Below are positions 26,808 to 36,808 of a stretch of DNA of 64,000 nucleotides, in pieces. The notes under the pieces are model-generated. The model had not been told where the DNA came from and did not search any database. It saw only the letters and a list, made by a program, of their open reading frames with translations. The stretch spans positions 186,001 through 250,000 of the forward strand of contig NZ_SRWZ01000006.1 in assembly GCF_004804355.1 (NCBI RefSeq), read 5' to 3'. How positions within the stretch are numbered: the first letter of the stretch is position 1; the number at the start of each line of letters is the position of its first letter. Position numbers and translations under genes: made by a program. The stretch is from Cognatitamlana onchidii (GTDB lineage: Bacteria; Bacteroidota; Bacteroidia; Flavobacteriales; Flavobacteriaceae).

Positions 26808-27455
26808 ATGTTTCTTGAAAATACCGTAAATCATAAAGAACAATTTGGATGGATTGAAGTTATCTGTGGTTCCATGTTTTCGGGAAAAACTGAAGAACTT
26901 ATTAGAAGACTAAAACGTGCCCAAATCGCTAGGCAAAAAGTTGAAATATTTAAACCGTCTATCGATACACGATATAATGAAGATATGGTCGTGTCGCACG
27001 ACGCTAATGAGATTAGGTCAACCCCAGTGCCAGCAGCCGCTAACATTCCTATTTTAGCAGATGGATGTGATGTGGTTGGTATTGATGAAGCGCAGTTTTT
27101 TGACGACGAGATTGTTAGAATTTGTAATGACCTAGCCAATAAAGGTGTACGAGTTATTGTTGCTGGTTTAGATATGGATTTTAAAGGCAACCCTTTTGGC
27201 CCCATGCCTAACCTTATGGCTACCGCAGAGTATGTAACCAAAGTACACGCAGTATGCACTAGAACTGGTAATTTAGCTCAATATAGCTACCGAAAAAATA
27301 AAAGTGATAACATTGTTTTATTAGGCGAGGAGAGCGAATACGAGCCTTTAAGCAGAGCTGCATATTATAAAGCTATGACGCGGGATAGGGTTAGAAATAT
27401 GAAGGTAAATGACCCACAAGAGGTTCATAATAAACGTAAAGACTCCAATGCCTAA
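26808..27455 (+). CDS. tdk: Thymidine kinase
   Basis: 215 residues, type II thymidine kinase. P-loop GSMFSGKT at residues 21-28, the DEAQFF motif for Mg2+ and base catalysis (VGIDEAQFF), and the lasso region with [17 protein letters not shown]. The zinc-ribbon half normally has four Cys; here [12 protein letters not shown] keeps only one of the first pair, so the zinc site seems degenerate, as in other Bacteroidota enzymes. It phosphorylates thymidine for salvage. The 3' end overlaps alr by eight bases. Confidence 0.93.
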   Translation: MFLENTVNHKEQFGWIEVICGSMFSGKTEELIRRLKRAQIARQKVEIFKPSIDTRYNEDMVVSHDANEIRSTPVPAAANIPILADGCDVVGIDEAQFFDDEIVRICNDLANKGVRVIVAGLDMDFKGNPFGPMPNLMATAEYVTKVHAVCTRTGNLAQYSYRKNKSDNIVLLGEESEYEPLSRAAYYKAMTRDRVRNMKVNDPQEVHNKRKDSNA

Positions 27456-28554
27456 AGCACTAGAAACGGTGCTTGAAATTGATTTAAAAGCACTTCAACA
27501 TAATTTTGAATACCTAAAATCAAAACTAGATACTAATATCAAGTTTTTGGCGGTAGTGAAAGCTTTTGGTTATGGCAGTGACTCCTGTGAGATTGCCAAA
27601 TTTCTTGAGCATTCTGGTGCCGATTATTTTGCAGTAGCCTATACCAATGAAGGTGTTGCTTTACGCGAAGCAGGCATTACCAAACCTATTTTGGTACTTC
27701 ATCCACAAACCGTAACTTTTAAAGAACTCATAGCTTATAATTTAGAACCTGGACTATATAACTTTAAAATTTTAAACGACTTTATTGAAACCACCACTAA
27801 AGTCGGACTGCAAGCATTTCCTATTCATATTAAATTTAACACAGGGCTAAACCGCTTGGGTTTCTCACAAGGCGATGTTAGTTTAATTATAGAAAAAATT
27901 CATCAAACTTCAGCAATTTATGTTAAGTCTATCTTTTCGCATTTGGCTGCTAGTGAAGACCTTAATGAAAAGGCGTTCACATTAAATCAGATTACCAGTT
28001 TTAAAGAAATAAGGTCATTTTTTAAAATCAATTTAGGCTATTCACCCTTGTTTCACATGTGTAATACATCGGGCATTTTAAACTACCCTGAAGCCCATTT
28101 TGATATGGTAAGAAGTGGTATTGGGTTGTATGGTTTTGGAAATTCTGAAATAGAAAACCAGTTCCTAAAACCAATTGGAACACTTAAAACCGTTATCTCT
28201 CAAATTCATCATATAGAACACGGCGAGTCTGTGGGCTATAACCGGGCTTTTAAAAGTAATGGAGCCATAAAAACCGCTACTTTACCCATTGGACATGCAG
28301 ATGGTATTGGCAGACACTACGGCAATGGGAAAGGTTTTGTTACCATTCATGGCAAACAAGCCCCTATTATTGGTAATGTTTGTATGGATATGATTATGGT
28401 AAACATTACCGATATAACATGTAACGAAGGCGACGAGGTTATTGTCTTTGGAGAACACCCAACTGCCGAGGATGTAGCCGCCAAAGCAAACACCATCTCT
28501 TACGAGCTCATTACCTCTATATCTCAGCGTGTTAAACGACACTTCCTCAAATAG
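27448..28554 (+). CDS. alr: Alanine racemase
   Basis: 368 residues from the ATG at 27448; an in-frame start 39 bases upstream lies deeper within tdk and adds non-homologous residues. The N-terminal TIM barrel has VVKAFGYG with the PLP Lys38. Further on are [21 protein letters not shown] and the C-terminal VGYNRAF with the second catalytic Tyr. It interconverts L- and D-alanine for peptidoglycan. Coupled to tdk by overlap. Confidence 0.94.
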   Translation: MPKALETVLEIDLKALQHNFEYLKSKLDTNIKFLAVVKAFGYGSDSCEIAKFLEHSGADYFAVAYTNEGVALREAGITKPILVLHPQTVTFKELIAYNLEPGLYNFKILNDFIETTTKVGLQAFPIHIKFNTGLNRLGFSQGDVSLIIEKIHQTSAIYVKSIFSHLAASEDLNEKAFTLNQITSFKEIRSFFKINLGYSPLFHMCNTSGILNYPEAHFDMVRSGIGLYGFGNSEIENQFLKPIGTLKTVISQIHHIEHGESVGYNRAFKSNGAIKTATLPIGHADGIGRHYGNGKGFVTIHGKQAPIIGNVCMDMIMVNITDITCNEGDEVIVFGEHPTAEDVAAKANTISYELITSISQRVKRHFLK

Positions 28555-28615
28555 GTTTTAACATATGTTAAAGTTTTTCCTTATTTTTAGAATCAGTAAC
28601 TAAAAAATCACAATT

Positions 28616-29017
28616 ATGCTAAAAGAATTTAAGGAATTTGCAATGAAAGGTAACTTGGTAGACATAGCCGTTGGCTTTGTTATGGGTGCAGCTTTTAAAG
28701 AGGTGGTAACCTCATTTACAGGGGGTATTGTCTCGCCTTTAATCGGACTAATTTTCGATGCAGATTTCAAAGATTTAAAACTAATAATTAAGGAAGGTGT
28801 AGCTAATGCCGAAGGCGTTGTTACAGGTGAAGTTTCTGTGCTTTGGGGCGCCTTTTTAACTAACGTTATTGACTTTATCATTGTAGCCTTTGTTATGTTT
28901 ATGGTTGTAAAAGGGGTTAATAAAATGAAGAAAAAGGAAGAACCAGCACCAGAACCTCCAAAAGGACCAACTCAAGAAGAACTACTTGGTGAAATTAGAG
29001 ATTTATTAAAAAAATAA
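28616..29017 (+). CDS. mscL: Large-conductance mechanosensitive channel
   Basis: 133 residues. The N-terminal amphipathic helix LKEFKEFAMKGNLVDIAVGFVMG runs into TM1 with the Gly/Ala pore face (landmark residues 2-24). A periplasmic loop and TM2 (VIDFIIVAFVMFMVVKGVN) follow. The C-terminal bundle holds EELLGEIRDLLKK. It opens under extreme membrane tension to release solutes. With the mscS gene at 13442 the window holds both emergency-valve types. Confidence 0.95.
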   Translation: MLKEFKEFAMKGNLVDIAVGFVMGAAFKEVVTSFTGGIVSPLIGLIFDADFKDLKLIIKEGVANAEGVVTGEVSVLWGAFLTNVIDFIIVAFVMFMVVKGVNKMKKKEEPAPEPPKGPTQEELLGEIRDLLKK

Positions 29018-29055
29018 CTATTTGTTAAATATACAACAAAGTGTTATTTGTTGTT

Positions 29056-29092
29056 AAAAAGCCCTTGTTTCAAGAAAATGAGGGCTTTTTTT
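29056..29092 (+). terminator. Terminator after mscL
   Basis: Stem AAAAAGCCCT (29056-29065) / AGGGCTTTTT (29081-29090) with a partly paired 15-base loop, then further T's. Confidence 0.85.
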
Positions 29093-29153
29093 AGATTTTA
29101 AAATAGAATTAATACTTAGTTTTGTCCACACAAAAATTATAAAACTTAAAAAA

Positions 29154-30143
29154 ATGAAAGTAGCTGTTGTTGGTGCCACTGGAATGGTTGGAGAAGTGAT
29201 GTTGAAAGTTCTTGCCGAACGTAATTTTCCTGTGACTGAATTAATCCCAGTTGCATCTGAACGATCTGTTGGAAAAAAAATCACTTATAAAGAACACGAT
29301 TATAGCGTTGTTGGTTTAGAAACTGCTGTTTCTATGCGCCCAGATATCGCTTTATTTTCGGCTGGAGGAGAAACTTCTTTAGAGTGGGCTCCAAAATTCG
29401 CAGAAGCTGGCACAACTGTGGTTGATAATTCTTCAGCATGGAGAATGGATCCTTCTAAAAAATTAGTTGTTCCAGAAATTAACGCAAACGAGCTTACTAA
29501 AGACGATAAAATTATAGCAAACCCAAACTGCTCAACCATTCAATTGGTTATGGCATTAGCACCACTTCATGATGCATACAAAATGAAACGTGTTGTGGTA
29601 TCTACCTACCAGTCTGTTTCTGGAACTGGCGTAAAAGCAGTAAGACAGCTTGAAAATGAAATTGCTGGTGTTGATGGCGAAATGGCCTATCCGTATCCTA
29701 TTGGTAGAAACGCATTACCTCATTGTGATGTTTTTCAAGATAATGGGTACACTAAAGAAGAAATGAAACTGGCAAAAGAGCCACAAAAGATATTAAACGA
29801 CAGAACTTTTTCTGTATCGGCTACAGCAGTTAGGATTCCAACTGCTGGGGGACACTCAGAATCTGTTAACGTAGAATTTGAAAACGACTTTGATTTAGCT
29901 GATGTTAGAAAACTTCTAAGCCAAACACCTGGTGTGGTAGTTCAAGACAACACAGATACCAACACCTACCCAATGCCAATCTATGCGCATGACAAAGATG
30001 AGGTTTTTGTGGGTAGAATTAGAAGAGATGAAACACAACCAAACACACTGAATATGTGGATAGTTGCCGATAACCTTAGAAAAGGCGCTGCAACAAACAC
30101 CATTCAAATTGCAGAATACTTAATTGAAAATGAATTAGTGTAG
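29154..30143 (+). CDS. asd: Aspartate-semialdehyde dehydrogenase
   Basis: 329 residues. VAVVGATGMVGEVML is the NADP-binding Rossmann loop. NPNCSTIQLV carries the catalytic Cys126. QSVSGTGVKA and the later RIPTAGGHSE carry the substrate-binding and catalytic Arg/His region. It reduces aspartyl phosphate to the semialdehyde for lysine, diaminopimelate, threonine and methionine. A -7-like TAGTTTTG (29117-29124) lies upstream. It has its own terminator. Confidence 0.95.
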   Translation: MKVAVVGATGMVGEVMLKVLAERNFPVTELIPVASERSVGKKITYKEHDYSVVGLETAVSMRPDIALFSAGGETSLEWAPKFAEAGTTVVDNSSAWRMDPSKKLVVPEINANELTKDDKIIANPNCSTIQLVMALAPLHDAYKMKRVVVSTYQSVSGTGVKAVRQLENEIAGVDGEMAYPYPIGRNALPHCDVFQDNGYTKEEMKLAKEPQKILNDRTFSVSATAVRIPTAGGHSESVNVEFENDFDLADVRKLLSQTPGVVVQDNTDTNTYPMPIYAHDKDEVFVGRIRRDETQPNTLNMWIVADNLRKGAATNTIQIAEYLIENELV

Positions 30144-30170
30144 ATTTTTCAATCTTAGATTATATGATTA

Positions 30171-30200
30171 AACTCCTGTATTTTACAGGAGTTTTTTTGT
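30171..30200 (+). terminator. Terminator after asd
   Basis: Perfect stem AACTCCTGT (30171-30179) / ACAGGAGTT (30185-30193), short loop, then a T-run. Confidence 0.9.
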
Positions 30201-30250
30201 TTATTTTTGTTCGATTTCATTATCCATCAATCATTAATAAAATAATAAAA

Positions 30251-30319
30251 ATGTCTTTCATCCTTATAATTATATTTGGGTGTAAAACGATATGCAAAAC
30301 ATTTAGAAAACTCGTATGA
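30251..30319 (+). other. Short out-of-frame leader with lipoprotein-like signal
   Basis: A 22-codon frame reading MSFILIIIFGCKTICKTF, then RKLV, stops with TGA overlapping the ATG of the prolyl oligopeptidase (ATGA). The hydrophobic stretch ending IFGC resembles a lipobox, though there is no basic residue before it. It is either a coupled leader peptide or the export signal of the peptidase separated by a frameshift. Confidence 0.4.
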
Positions 30320-32388
30320 ATTACCCAACCAATAAAACCGTTGATACCGTAGACACGTATTTTGGTATTAACGTGAAAGACCCTTACAGATGGCTTGAAG
30401 ATGACAGAAGTAAAGAAACTAAGGCTTGGGTAGAGGTACAAAACAAAGCGACTAATGCGTATTTAGACAAAATTCCTTTTAGAACAGCACTAAAACAACA
30501 ACTTACAGAATTATGGGACTACGAAAAAATTGGCGCGCCTTTTAAAGAAGGTAACTATACGTATTTCGCAAAAAATGATGGTCTACAAAATCAGAGCGTA
30601 TACTATCGCAGGCATTTGGATAATACAGAAGAAGTGTTTCTTGACCCTAATACCTTTTCAGAAGATGGAACAATTTCCTTAGGAACTATGAAATTTTCTA
30701 AAAATGGTAAGATCTTAGCTTATTCCATATCTGAAGGAGGAAGTGATTGGAGAAAAATTTTAGTTATGAATGCCGAGACTAAAGAAATTATCGAGGACAC
30801 CATCATAGACGCCAAATTTGGGACGATTTCATGGTACAAAAACGAAGGGTTTTATTACTCGAGCTATGATAAACCCAAAGGAAGCGAGCTTTCGGCTAAA
30901 ACAGATCAGCATAAAGTATATTATCACAAGCTTGGCACGCCTCAAAGCGAAGATCAGTTAATATACGGAGAAGCCCCCGAAGAAAAGTATCGATACGTAA
31001 CTGCAATCGTTTCTGAAGATGATAGATATCTTGTGTTGATGCCTAAAATTTCTACTTCTGGAAATAAGTTGTTAATAAAAGACCTAAGTCAAAAAACTAG
31101 TTCATTCATTTCTATATTGAGCCACACGGAAAGTGACACCTACCTGCTTGACAATGAAAAAAGTAAATTATATTTAGTAACAAACCTTAATACTCCAAAT
31201 AAAAAAGTGGTTTCTGTTGATGCTTCAAATCCAACACCAGAAAATTGGATAGATGTCATTCCAGAAACAAAACATGTTTTAACAGCTTCAACAGGGGGTG
31301 GTTATATTTATGCCCATTACATGATTGATGCCATTTCAAAAGTTAAACAATATAATTTTGATGGATCACTGGTAAGAGATATAGCCCTGCCAGGCTTAGG
31401 TACGGCGAGTGGATTCGGTACCAAAAAAGAAGAAAAAACAGACTACTTTTATTTCACTAATTACAACACGCCATACAGTATTTTTAAATATAATGCGGAT
31501 TCTGGTGACACTGACTTATTTTGGAAACCCGAAATAAACTTTAACAGCAATGATTTTGAAAGTAACCAAGTATTCTACACGTCAAAAGACGGTACTAAAG
31601 TCCCCATGATAATTACTCATAAAAAAGGTCTAAAACTTAACGGTAAAAACCCCACTATACTATATGGATATGGCGGTTTTAATATTAGTTTAACTCCAAC
31701 TTTTAGCCTTACTAATGCCGTATGGATAAAGCAAGGCGGTATTCTTGCCATCCCTAACCTAAGAGGTGGCGGTGAATATGGCAAAGATTGGCATAAAGCG
31801 GGAACCAAAATGCAAAAGCAAAATGTATTTGATGATTTTATAGCTGCAGCTGAGTATTTGATTGATAACAACTATACGTCCTCTGATTATTTAGCCCTAA
31901 GAGGAGGTTCTAATGGCGGCTTACTGGTTGGAGCGGTTATGACACAGCGTCCAAGTTTAGCCAAGGTTGCCCTACCTGCGGTTGGTGTATTGGATATGTT
32001 AAGGTATCACACCTTTACGTCGGGTGCCGGTTGGGCCTATGACTATGGAACTGCTGAGGACAGTAAAGAGATGTTCGAATACCTTAAAGGATATTCTCCC
32101 GTTCATAACGTAAAATCTGGCGTGGCATATCCTGCCACCCTAATTACCACAGGCGACCATGATGATCGTGTGGTACCGGCACACAGTTTTAAATTTGCAG
32201 CCGAATTACAAAGTAAGCAAACTGGAAATAACCCAGTATTAATTCGCATAGAAACCGATGCTGGCCATGGAGCTGGAACCCCTGTAAGTAAAACTATTGA
32301 GCAATATGCAGATATTTTTGGTTTTACACTTTACAACATGGGATATAAGGTTTTACCCAGTACAATGGAAGAAAAAATAAAAGAATAA
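30316..32388 (+). CDS. Prolyl oligopeptidase (peptidase family S9A)
   Basis: 690 residues. The N-terminal cap begins NYPTNKTVDTVDTYFGINV and DPYRWLEDD, then a seven-bladed propeller (about 70-400). The hydrolase domain has GYGGFNISL, GGEYGKDWHKAG, the nucleophile Ser532 in RGGSNGG, DHDDRVVPAHSFKF with the Asp, and DAGHGAG with the His. It cleaves short peptides after Pro. Many Bacteroidota homologues carry a lipoprotein signal. Here the in-frame start leaves none: a TAG lies 12 bases upstream, while a lipobox-like leader sits in another frame (30251-30319). So it is either cytoplasmic or frameshifted. Confidence 0.92.
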   Translation: MNYPTNKTVDTVDTYFGINVKDPYRWLEDDRSKETKAWVEVQNKATNAYLDKIPFRTALKQQLTELWDYEKIGAPFKEGNYTYFAKNDGLQNQSVYYRRHLDNTEEVFLDPNTFSEDGTISLGTMKFSKNGKILAYSISEGGSDWRKILVMNAETKEIIEDTIIDAKFGTISWYKNEGFYYSSYDKPKGSELSAKTDQHKVYYHKLGTPQSEDQLIYGEAPEEKYRYVTAIVSEDDRYLVLMPKISTSGNKLLIKDLSQKTSSFISILSHTESDTYLLDNEKSKLYLVTNLNTPNKKVVSVDASNPTPENWIDVIPETKHVLTASTGGGYIYAHYMIDAISKVKQYNFDGSLVRDIALPGLGTASGFGTKKEEKTDYFYFTNYNTPYSIFKYNADSGDTDLFWKPEINFNSNDFESNQVFYTSKDGTKVPMIITHKKGLKLNGKNPTILYGYGGFNISLTPTFSLTNAVWIKQGGILAIPNLRGGGEYGKDWHKAGTKMQKQNVFDDFIAAAEYLIDNNYTSSDYLALRGGSNGGLLVGAVMTQRPSLAKVALPAVGVLDMLRYHTFTSGAGWAYDYGTAEDSKEMFEYLKGYSPVHNVKSGVAYPATLITTGDHDDRVVPAHSFKFAAELQSKQTGNNPVLIRIETDAGHGAGTPVSKTIEQYADIFGFTLYNMGYKVLPSTMEEKIKE

Positions 32389-32464
32389 TTTACCAGCAGA
32401 AAGGCACTAAAAAAACAAGCACTTAATTAAGTAACCTGTTATTTTATGCTATTTTTGCGATGCT

Positions 32465-33376
32465 ATGCTTAACGTAAAACAACTTACTTTTTCGTACCAA
32501 GAAACGCCCATTTTAAAGCATATTTCCTTTACAGCCGAGAAAGGTGATAACCTTGCTATTATTGGAGAAAGTGGCTCGGGAAAAAGCACCTTGCTTAAAT
32601 TACTTTATGGTGAATACGACTTAGATGAAGGCGAAATTAATTGGAATGGCAACCCTATTTTAGGTCCAAAATACAATCTTGTTGTAGGCTACGATTTTAT
32701 GAAATATGTAGCTCAGGAGTTTGATTTAATGCCCCCGCTTTCCGTAGAAGAAAACATTGGGAAATTTCTTTCTAATTTTTATCCTGAAGAAAAAATACGT
32801 CGGACTGCTGAACTAATTGAAGTTGTAGAGCTTACGGCTTTTGCAAAAAACAAAGTAAAAACACTTAGTGGCGGACAAAAACAGCGTGTTGCACTTGCAA
32901 GAGCCTTGGCTAGAGAGCCTGAAATCATTTTATTGGACGAACCCTTTAGTCATATTGATAATTTCAAGAAGCAAAGCTTAAGACGTAGCGTTTTTAAATA
33001 CCTTAAAGAAAAAAACATCACCTGTATTGTGGCCACGCATGATAAGAACGATGTTTTAGGCTTTGCCAATAAAATGATCGTTCTCGATAAGCATCAAATT
33101 GTAGCTAATGAGGTTCCAGAAATATTATATAAATACCCTAAAACACCTTTAGTAGCCTCTTTTTTTGGAGAGTATAATATTATTGATAATCAATTGGTTT
33201 ATGCGCATCAGTTAAAAATCACGCAAAACTCTAAACTAAAAGCTGTGGTAACCCAATCCTATTTTAAAGGGAATTATATCTTAATTGAAGCTCGTTATAA
33301 TCAAACCAAGGTCTTTATTAATCACCATGAGTGTATCAAAAAAGATACGTCCATTTTTATTGAAATTATTAAATAA
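32465..33376 (+). CDS. ABC transporter ATP-binding protein
   Basis: 303 residues. Walker A GESGSGKST (residues 34-42), Q-loop AQEFDLMPPLSV, signature LSGGQKQRVALARAL, Walker B IILLDEP and the H-loop ATHD are all intact. The C-terminal 80 residues (from about 220) form a TOBE-like extension as in PotA/FbpC-type importers. No permease or binding protein gene is adjacent, so the transported substrate cannot be told from context. Monocistronic by layout; it converges on the RND-type gene. Confidence 0.88.
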   Translation: MLNVKQLTFSYQETPILKHISFTAEKGDNLAIIGESGSGKSTLLKLLYGEYDLDEGEINWNGNPILGPKYNLVVGYDFMKYVAQEFDLMPPLSVEENIGKFLSNFYPEEKIRRTAELIEVVELTAFAKNKVKTLSGGQKQRVALARALAREPEIILLDEPFSHIDNFKKQSLRRSVFKYLKEKNITCIVATHDKNDVLGFANKMIVLDKHQIVANEVPEILYKYPKTPLVASFFGEYNIIDNQLVYAHQLKITQNSKLKAVVTQSYFKGNYILIEARYNQTKVFINHHECIKKDTSIFIEIIK

Positions 33377-33381
33377 TAGAT

Positions 33382-35634
33382 TTAGCTGTCAAATTTTTTT
33401 AATAAGGCAGGCAGATAAAATATGTCTGTAATTAAAGCCGCACTTACTGTTACGGCGCAGAGGAGTCCAAAGTCTTTTACAGAAGGCACAGCGCTGGAGC
33501 TTATAATTAAAAAACCCGCTACTAGAGCAATTGTTGTTGAAAACAAAGCGCTCCCAGTATAGGTCATGGCGCTATTTATGCGTTTCTCCGACGTACCTTT
33601 AATACCTTTTACACGCTTGTATTTATATACCAAATGAATGGTGTCATCCATGGCAATTCCTAACATAATTGGTGTAATCATAGCCGTAGTTACCCCAAGA
33701 GGAATATCAAATAAACTCATGAAAATTGCCAAAATAACTAAAGGCAATACGTTGGGAATTAGCACTAAAACAGTAGTTTTAAAATCCTTGATAAAAACTA
33801 ACAAACATAAAAAACCAATGAGAAAAGCCCAAAAGAAAGATTTAAACTGTGTCTCTAAAATAAAATTATTTAATTGGGCAAATACGACCGCAAAACCGTT
33901 AATTTTTAGCGTATAATCTTTTTCTGCAAATACACTATTAAAATCATTTTTAATGTCGAACAACATCTGTTCTAATTGCGATGTTTTCATCTCTTTAAAA
34001 CTTACTGTTATTCCCGCAGAGCTACAGTCTTCAGAAAACACTTTAAAAAATCCGTTTTCAGAATTGTGAATAGAAGCAAAAGTCTTTTTAATGTCAACTT
34101 CAGAAACAGATGGCTGTACCAAAAGCGGGGTGCGTGCCTCTAAAAATGACTTTATATCAACTATAGATACTATATTTCCTATTAATGGATTACTTTGTAA
34201 TTTCTTTTGAAATGCTCCTAAAAGTATCAAAGCTTCCTTGTTGAACATTTTTTTTCCTGAAGGTGCAGAAATATCGAGTTGTAGTCTCGAACTTGAGTTG
34301 AGTTTGCTCTCCACATATCGCAAATCTTGTTTTGCCCTCCCTTCCGCCAGAAGATCTAACGAATCCGTATCAATGTTTACTTGAAAGACCGTATAAACAC
34401 CATACAACAACAGGGCTGAAAACCCCATAATTATAACATTTTTATATTTTGATGTAACGGCATTTGTCCAGTTGATTAATTGTGTTTGACTGAAAACATT
34501 AAAGTTTAAAGGTGGTTTGGCAGACTCAAAACTTGAGGTCATAAAACTAAACCCAATTATAATTATCAGGTATACTAAAAAGAAACTTAGTAATAAGCCA
34601 ATACACGTAAACACACCCATATTTTTAAATGCCGGTAATGGCGATAAATACAACGCAAAATACCCTACAAACGTGGTAAGCGTCGTGTAAAAACACGGTG
34701 TTAAGCTTTTCCTTACTACCAAAGTGATGAGTTTTATTTGACTAATATTATGCTGCTTTAGCCCTTCTTTATGGTAAATATTTATAATGTGTACGGCATC
34801 ACTAACACTGTAAACCAACAAAATAGTAGGAATAAGCATAGATATCATGTTCAATGCAAAACCTAAAGACGTTATTATGCCAAAAAGGAGTGTAAGCGGC
34901 ACTGCAACCGCTAATAAAGACACCAACAAATACCGCCTACTCGGTAATAAGAACAGAAGCATTATGGTAATAACCAAAACCGTTAAAACACCAAACATCA
35001 TACTCTCTTTATATATTCCTAAGCTGTATGCTTCATTTAAAACGGGAGGACCCGTTAAATAATAATTAGAATATTCCTTTTCAATTAAACGCTTTATTTC
35101 ATTCACTATAATCTCTCTATTTCCCTCAATTAACGGTGTTGGAGCCAACTGAATGTAGAAAAACTGATGTTTGAAATCTGCAGTTACTAACTGGTTTGTA
35201 ACACCGTCTAATTTCGAATACAGGTTTTTGAGTCCCTTTTTACTTCTTTGAGGATTATATAATTCGTCAAAAACAATATGGCCATTAGTGTATATGGGAT
35301 ATTTAGCTTTGGCTAAACTAAACGATGTCTCAACATATGGTAAGGCATCTACGGCTTCATGAAGGTTTAACAAACGCTGTTTCTCCTTAGCGCCAACAGC
35401 ATCTTCAACTGGAAACATGGCAATAAATATCTCATCAGACCCAAATGCTTCTTGAAAATCTATATACGCCTTATAACTGGGATCATCTTCCAAAAACCAA
35501 ATGGACAAAGAATTGTCTACGCTAAGTTTTGAAAGGGTTTGAAAACTGGAAACAATAACAAGAAGTGTTAGTACAACCACAATGGTAACTCTCGTTTTTA
35601 TAACCCGTGCTATTATGTGTTCTAGTTGTTTCAA
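33382..35634 (-). CDS. RND/MMPL-family transporter
   Basis: 750 residues with two repeats of one helix, a periplasmic domain and five more helices (HAE3/MMPL layout). Helix clusters occur at about 15-35, 205-375, 395-415 and 595-745. MLIPTILLVYSVSDAVHIIN and ITPIMLGIAMDDTIHLVYKY are the paired helix-4 motifs with Asp residues used for proton relay (GIAMDDTIH is typical). It probably exports lipids or hydrophobic compounds. No membrane fusion protein or TolC-type gene lies nearby. It lies 32 bases after the Gre-like gene on the same strand. Confidence 0.87.
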   Translation of the reverse strand: MKQLEHIIARVIKTRVTIVVVLTLLVIVSSFQTLSKLSVDNSLSIWFLEDDPSYKAYIDFQEAFGSDEIFIAMFPVEDAVGAKEKQRLLNLHEAVDALPYVETSFSLAKAKYPIYTNGHIVFDELYNPQRSKKGLKNLYSKLDGVTNQLVTADFKHQFFYIQLAPTPLIEGNREIIVNEIKRLIEKEYSNYYLTGPPVLNEAYSLGIYKESMMFGVLTVLVITIMLLFLLPSRRYLLVSLLAVAVPLTLLFGIITSLGFALNMISMLIPTILLVYSVSDAVHIINIYHKEGLKQHNISQIKLITLVVRKSLTPCFYTTLTTFVGYFALYLSPLPAFKNMGVFTCIGLLLSFFLVYLIIIIGFSFMTSSFESAKPPLNFNVFSQTQLINWTNAVTSKYKNVIIMGFSALLLYGVYTVFQVNIDTDSLDLLAEGRAKQDLRYVESKLNSSSRLQLDISAPSGKKMFNKEALILLGAFQKKLQSNPLIGNIVSIVDIKSFLEARTPLLVQPSVSEVDIKKTFASIHNSENGFFKVFSEDCSSAGITVSFKEMKTSQLEQMLFDIKNDFNSVFAEKDYTLKINGFAVVFAQLNNFILETQFKSFFWAFLIGFLCLLVFIKDFKTTVLVLIPNVLPLVILAIFMSLFDIPLGVTTAMITPIMLGIAMDDTIHLVYKYKRVKGIKGTSEKRINSAMTYTGSALFSTTIALVAGFLIISSSAVPSVKDFGLLCAVTVSAALITDIFYLPALLKKFDS

Positions 35635-35666
35635 AATGACATCTCAATAAAAATGTGAATTGATAT

Positions 35667-36128
35667 TTATAGAATCTTTGTAATTGTAAAATTAGTATTT
35701 CTAAAGGTAATAACATCTCCAACTTGTTTTGACAGTAATAGTTTTGCTATGGGAGTAGACAATGATATAGCATAAAAGCTTTCAGTATTTGCTATTAGCT
35801 CTCCGGCGCTGATACTAATAAAATAATTAAGATTAGAAGTATAAACTAAAGCCCCTAAACCTACTTTTGTAAATTCTTGTTCTGTTTTAATTTTATCCAG
35901 AACCTCATTTAACGTTTGAATTTGAGCTAATTGAAGACCTGCCTTTTCACGTTCTAATTGTAACATAGCCCTTCCGGTTTCATGTTTATCTCCAGCGCTA
36001 CTCTTTGTTTCGTGAGTTAAAGACACCTGAATATCATCAATTGTACTTTGGGCCGTTTGCAATCGGTTTTCAACAAAATCAATACAAGCACTTTTTAACG
36101 TATCCTTAATTTTATAAGATTCATTCAT
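35667..36128 (-). CDS. GreA/GreB-like transcription factor family protein
   Basis: 153 residues. The N-terminal half is a coiled-coil helix pair (about 10-85) and the C-terminal half (about 90-153) an FKBP-like domain ending STPIAKLLLSKQVGDVITF, the Gre family pattern GxxSPIGxALLGKxxGD. The acidic tip needed for transcript cleavage is poorly kept (LTHETKSSAGDKHETGRA is the loop), so it may bind RNA polymerase without GreA activity. Relatives in Bacteroidota are sometimes misnamed 3-oxoacyl-ACP synthase. It overlaps mtgA by four bases (ATGA). Confidence 0.75.
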   Translation of the reverse strand: MNESYKIKDTLKSACIDFVENRLQTAQSTIDDIQVSLTHETKSSAGDKHETGRAMLQLEREKAGLQLAQIQTLNEVLDKIKTEQEFTKVGLGALVYTSNLNYFISISAGELIANTESFYAISLSTPIAKLLLSKQVGDVITFRNTNFTITKIL

Positions 36129-36808
36129 CTTTTTTCCTCGTAACTTAAAACCCCAAAATACTGCATTTGTTTAACAATCCATTGTTTTCTTGACGTTATA
36201 TATGCTGTAGGCGGATGTGCCCTCCACTTTCTTGGATTCGGCAAAATAGATGCTAAGGCAGCACCCTCTTCTTTTAACAACTTTGAGGCCTTTTTTTTAA
36301 ACCAATACTGCGCTGCAGCTTCAGCTCCATAAACTCCCTCTCCCATTTCAATACTATTAAGATAAACCTCCATAATGTGCTGTTTAGACCAGCATAATTC
36401 AATTAAAAATGTGAAGTAGGTTTCACACCCTTTTCTAAACCAACTGCGCTGTGGCCACAAAAACACATTCTTAGCAGTTTGCTGACTAATCGTACTGGCC
36501 CCTCTAATCCGTTTGCCCTTTTTATTATAATCTATGGCTTTTTTAATAGCACCATAATCAAAGCCATGGTGATTAAGAAAATTTTGATCCTCACTACAAA
36601 TAACCGCAAGCTGTAAATGTTTTGAAATGTTATCAATAGATATCCATTCGTGTTTAATCACTTTTTGGCTATCTGCTTCAAAATACCTAACAAGCATTAA
36701 AGGTGTAATGGGCACAGGCACCCACTTAAAAAGGAATACAAGAGCGACCGACATAATTATAAACCACAAGGTAAATTTTGCTATAAATCTAAAAAGTCGC
36801 TTCAACAT
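36125..36808 (-). CDS. mtgA: Monofunctional biosynthetic peptidoglycan transglycosylase
   Basis: 227 residues. One N-terminal membrane anchor (about 8-28), then a GT51 domain. Motif 1 is CSEDQNFLNHHGFDYGAI with the catalytic Glu, motif 2 RGASTISQQTAKNVFLW, and motif 3 EVYLNSIEMGEGVYGAEAAA, with a second catalytic Glu region. It polymerises lipid II into glycan strands at the periplasmic face and has no transpeptidase domain. Middle gene of a three-gene operon. Confidence 0.94.
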   Translation of the reverse strand: MLKRLFRFIAKFTLWFIIMSVALVFLFKWVPVPITPLMLVRYFEADSQKVIKHEWISIDNISKHLQLAVICSEDQNFLNHHGFDYGAIKKAIDYNKKGKRIRGASTISQQTAKNVFLWPQRSWFRKGCETYFTFLIELCWSKQHIMEVYLNSIEMGEGVYGAEAAAQYWFKKKASKLLKEEGAALASILPNPRKWRAHPPTAYITSRKQWIVKQMQYFGVLSYEEKR

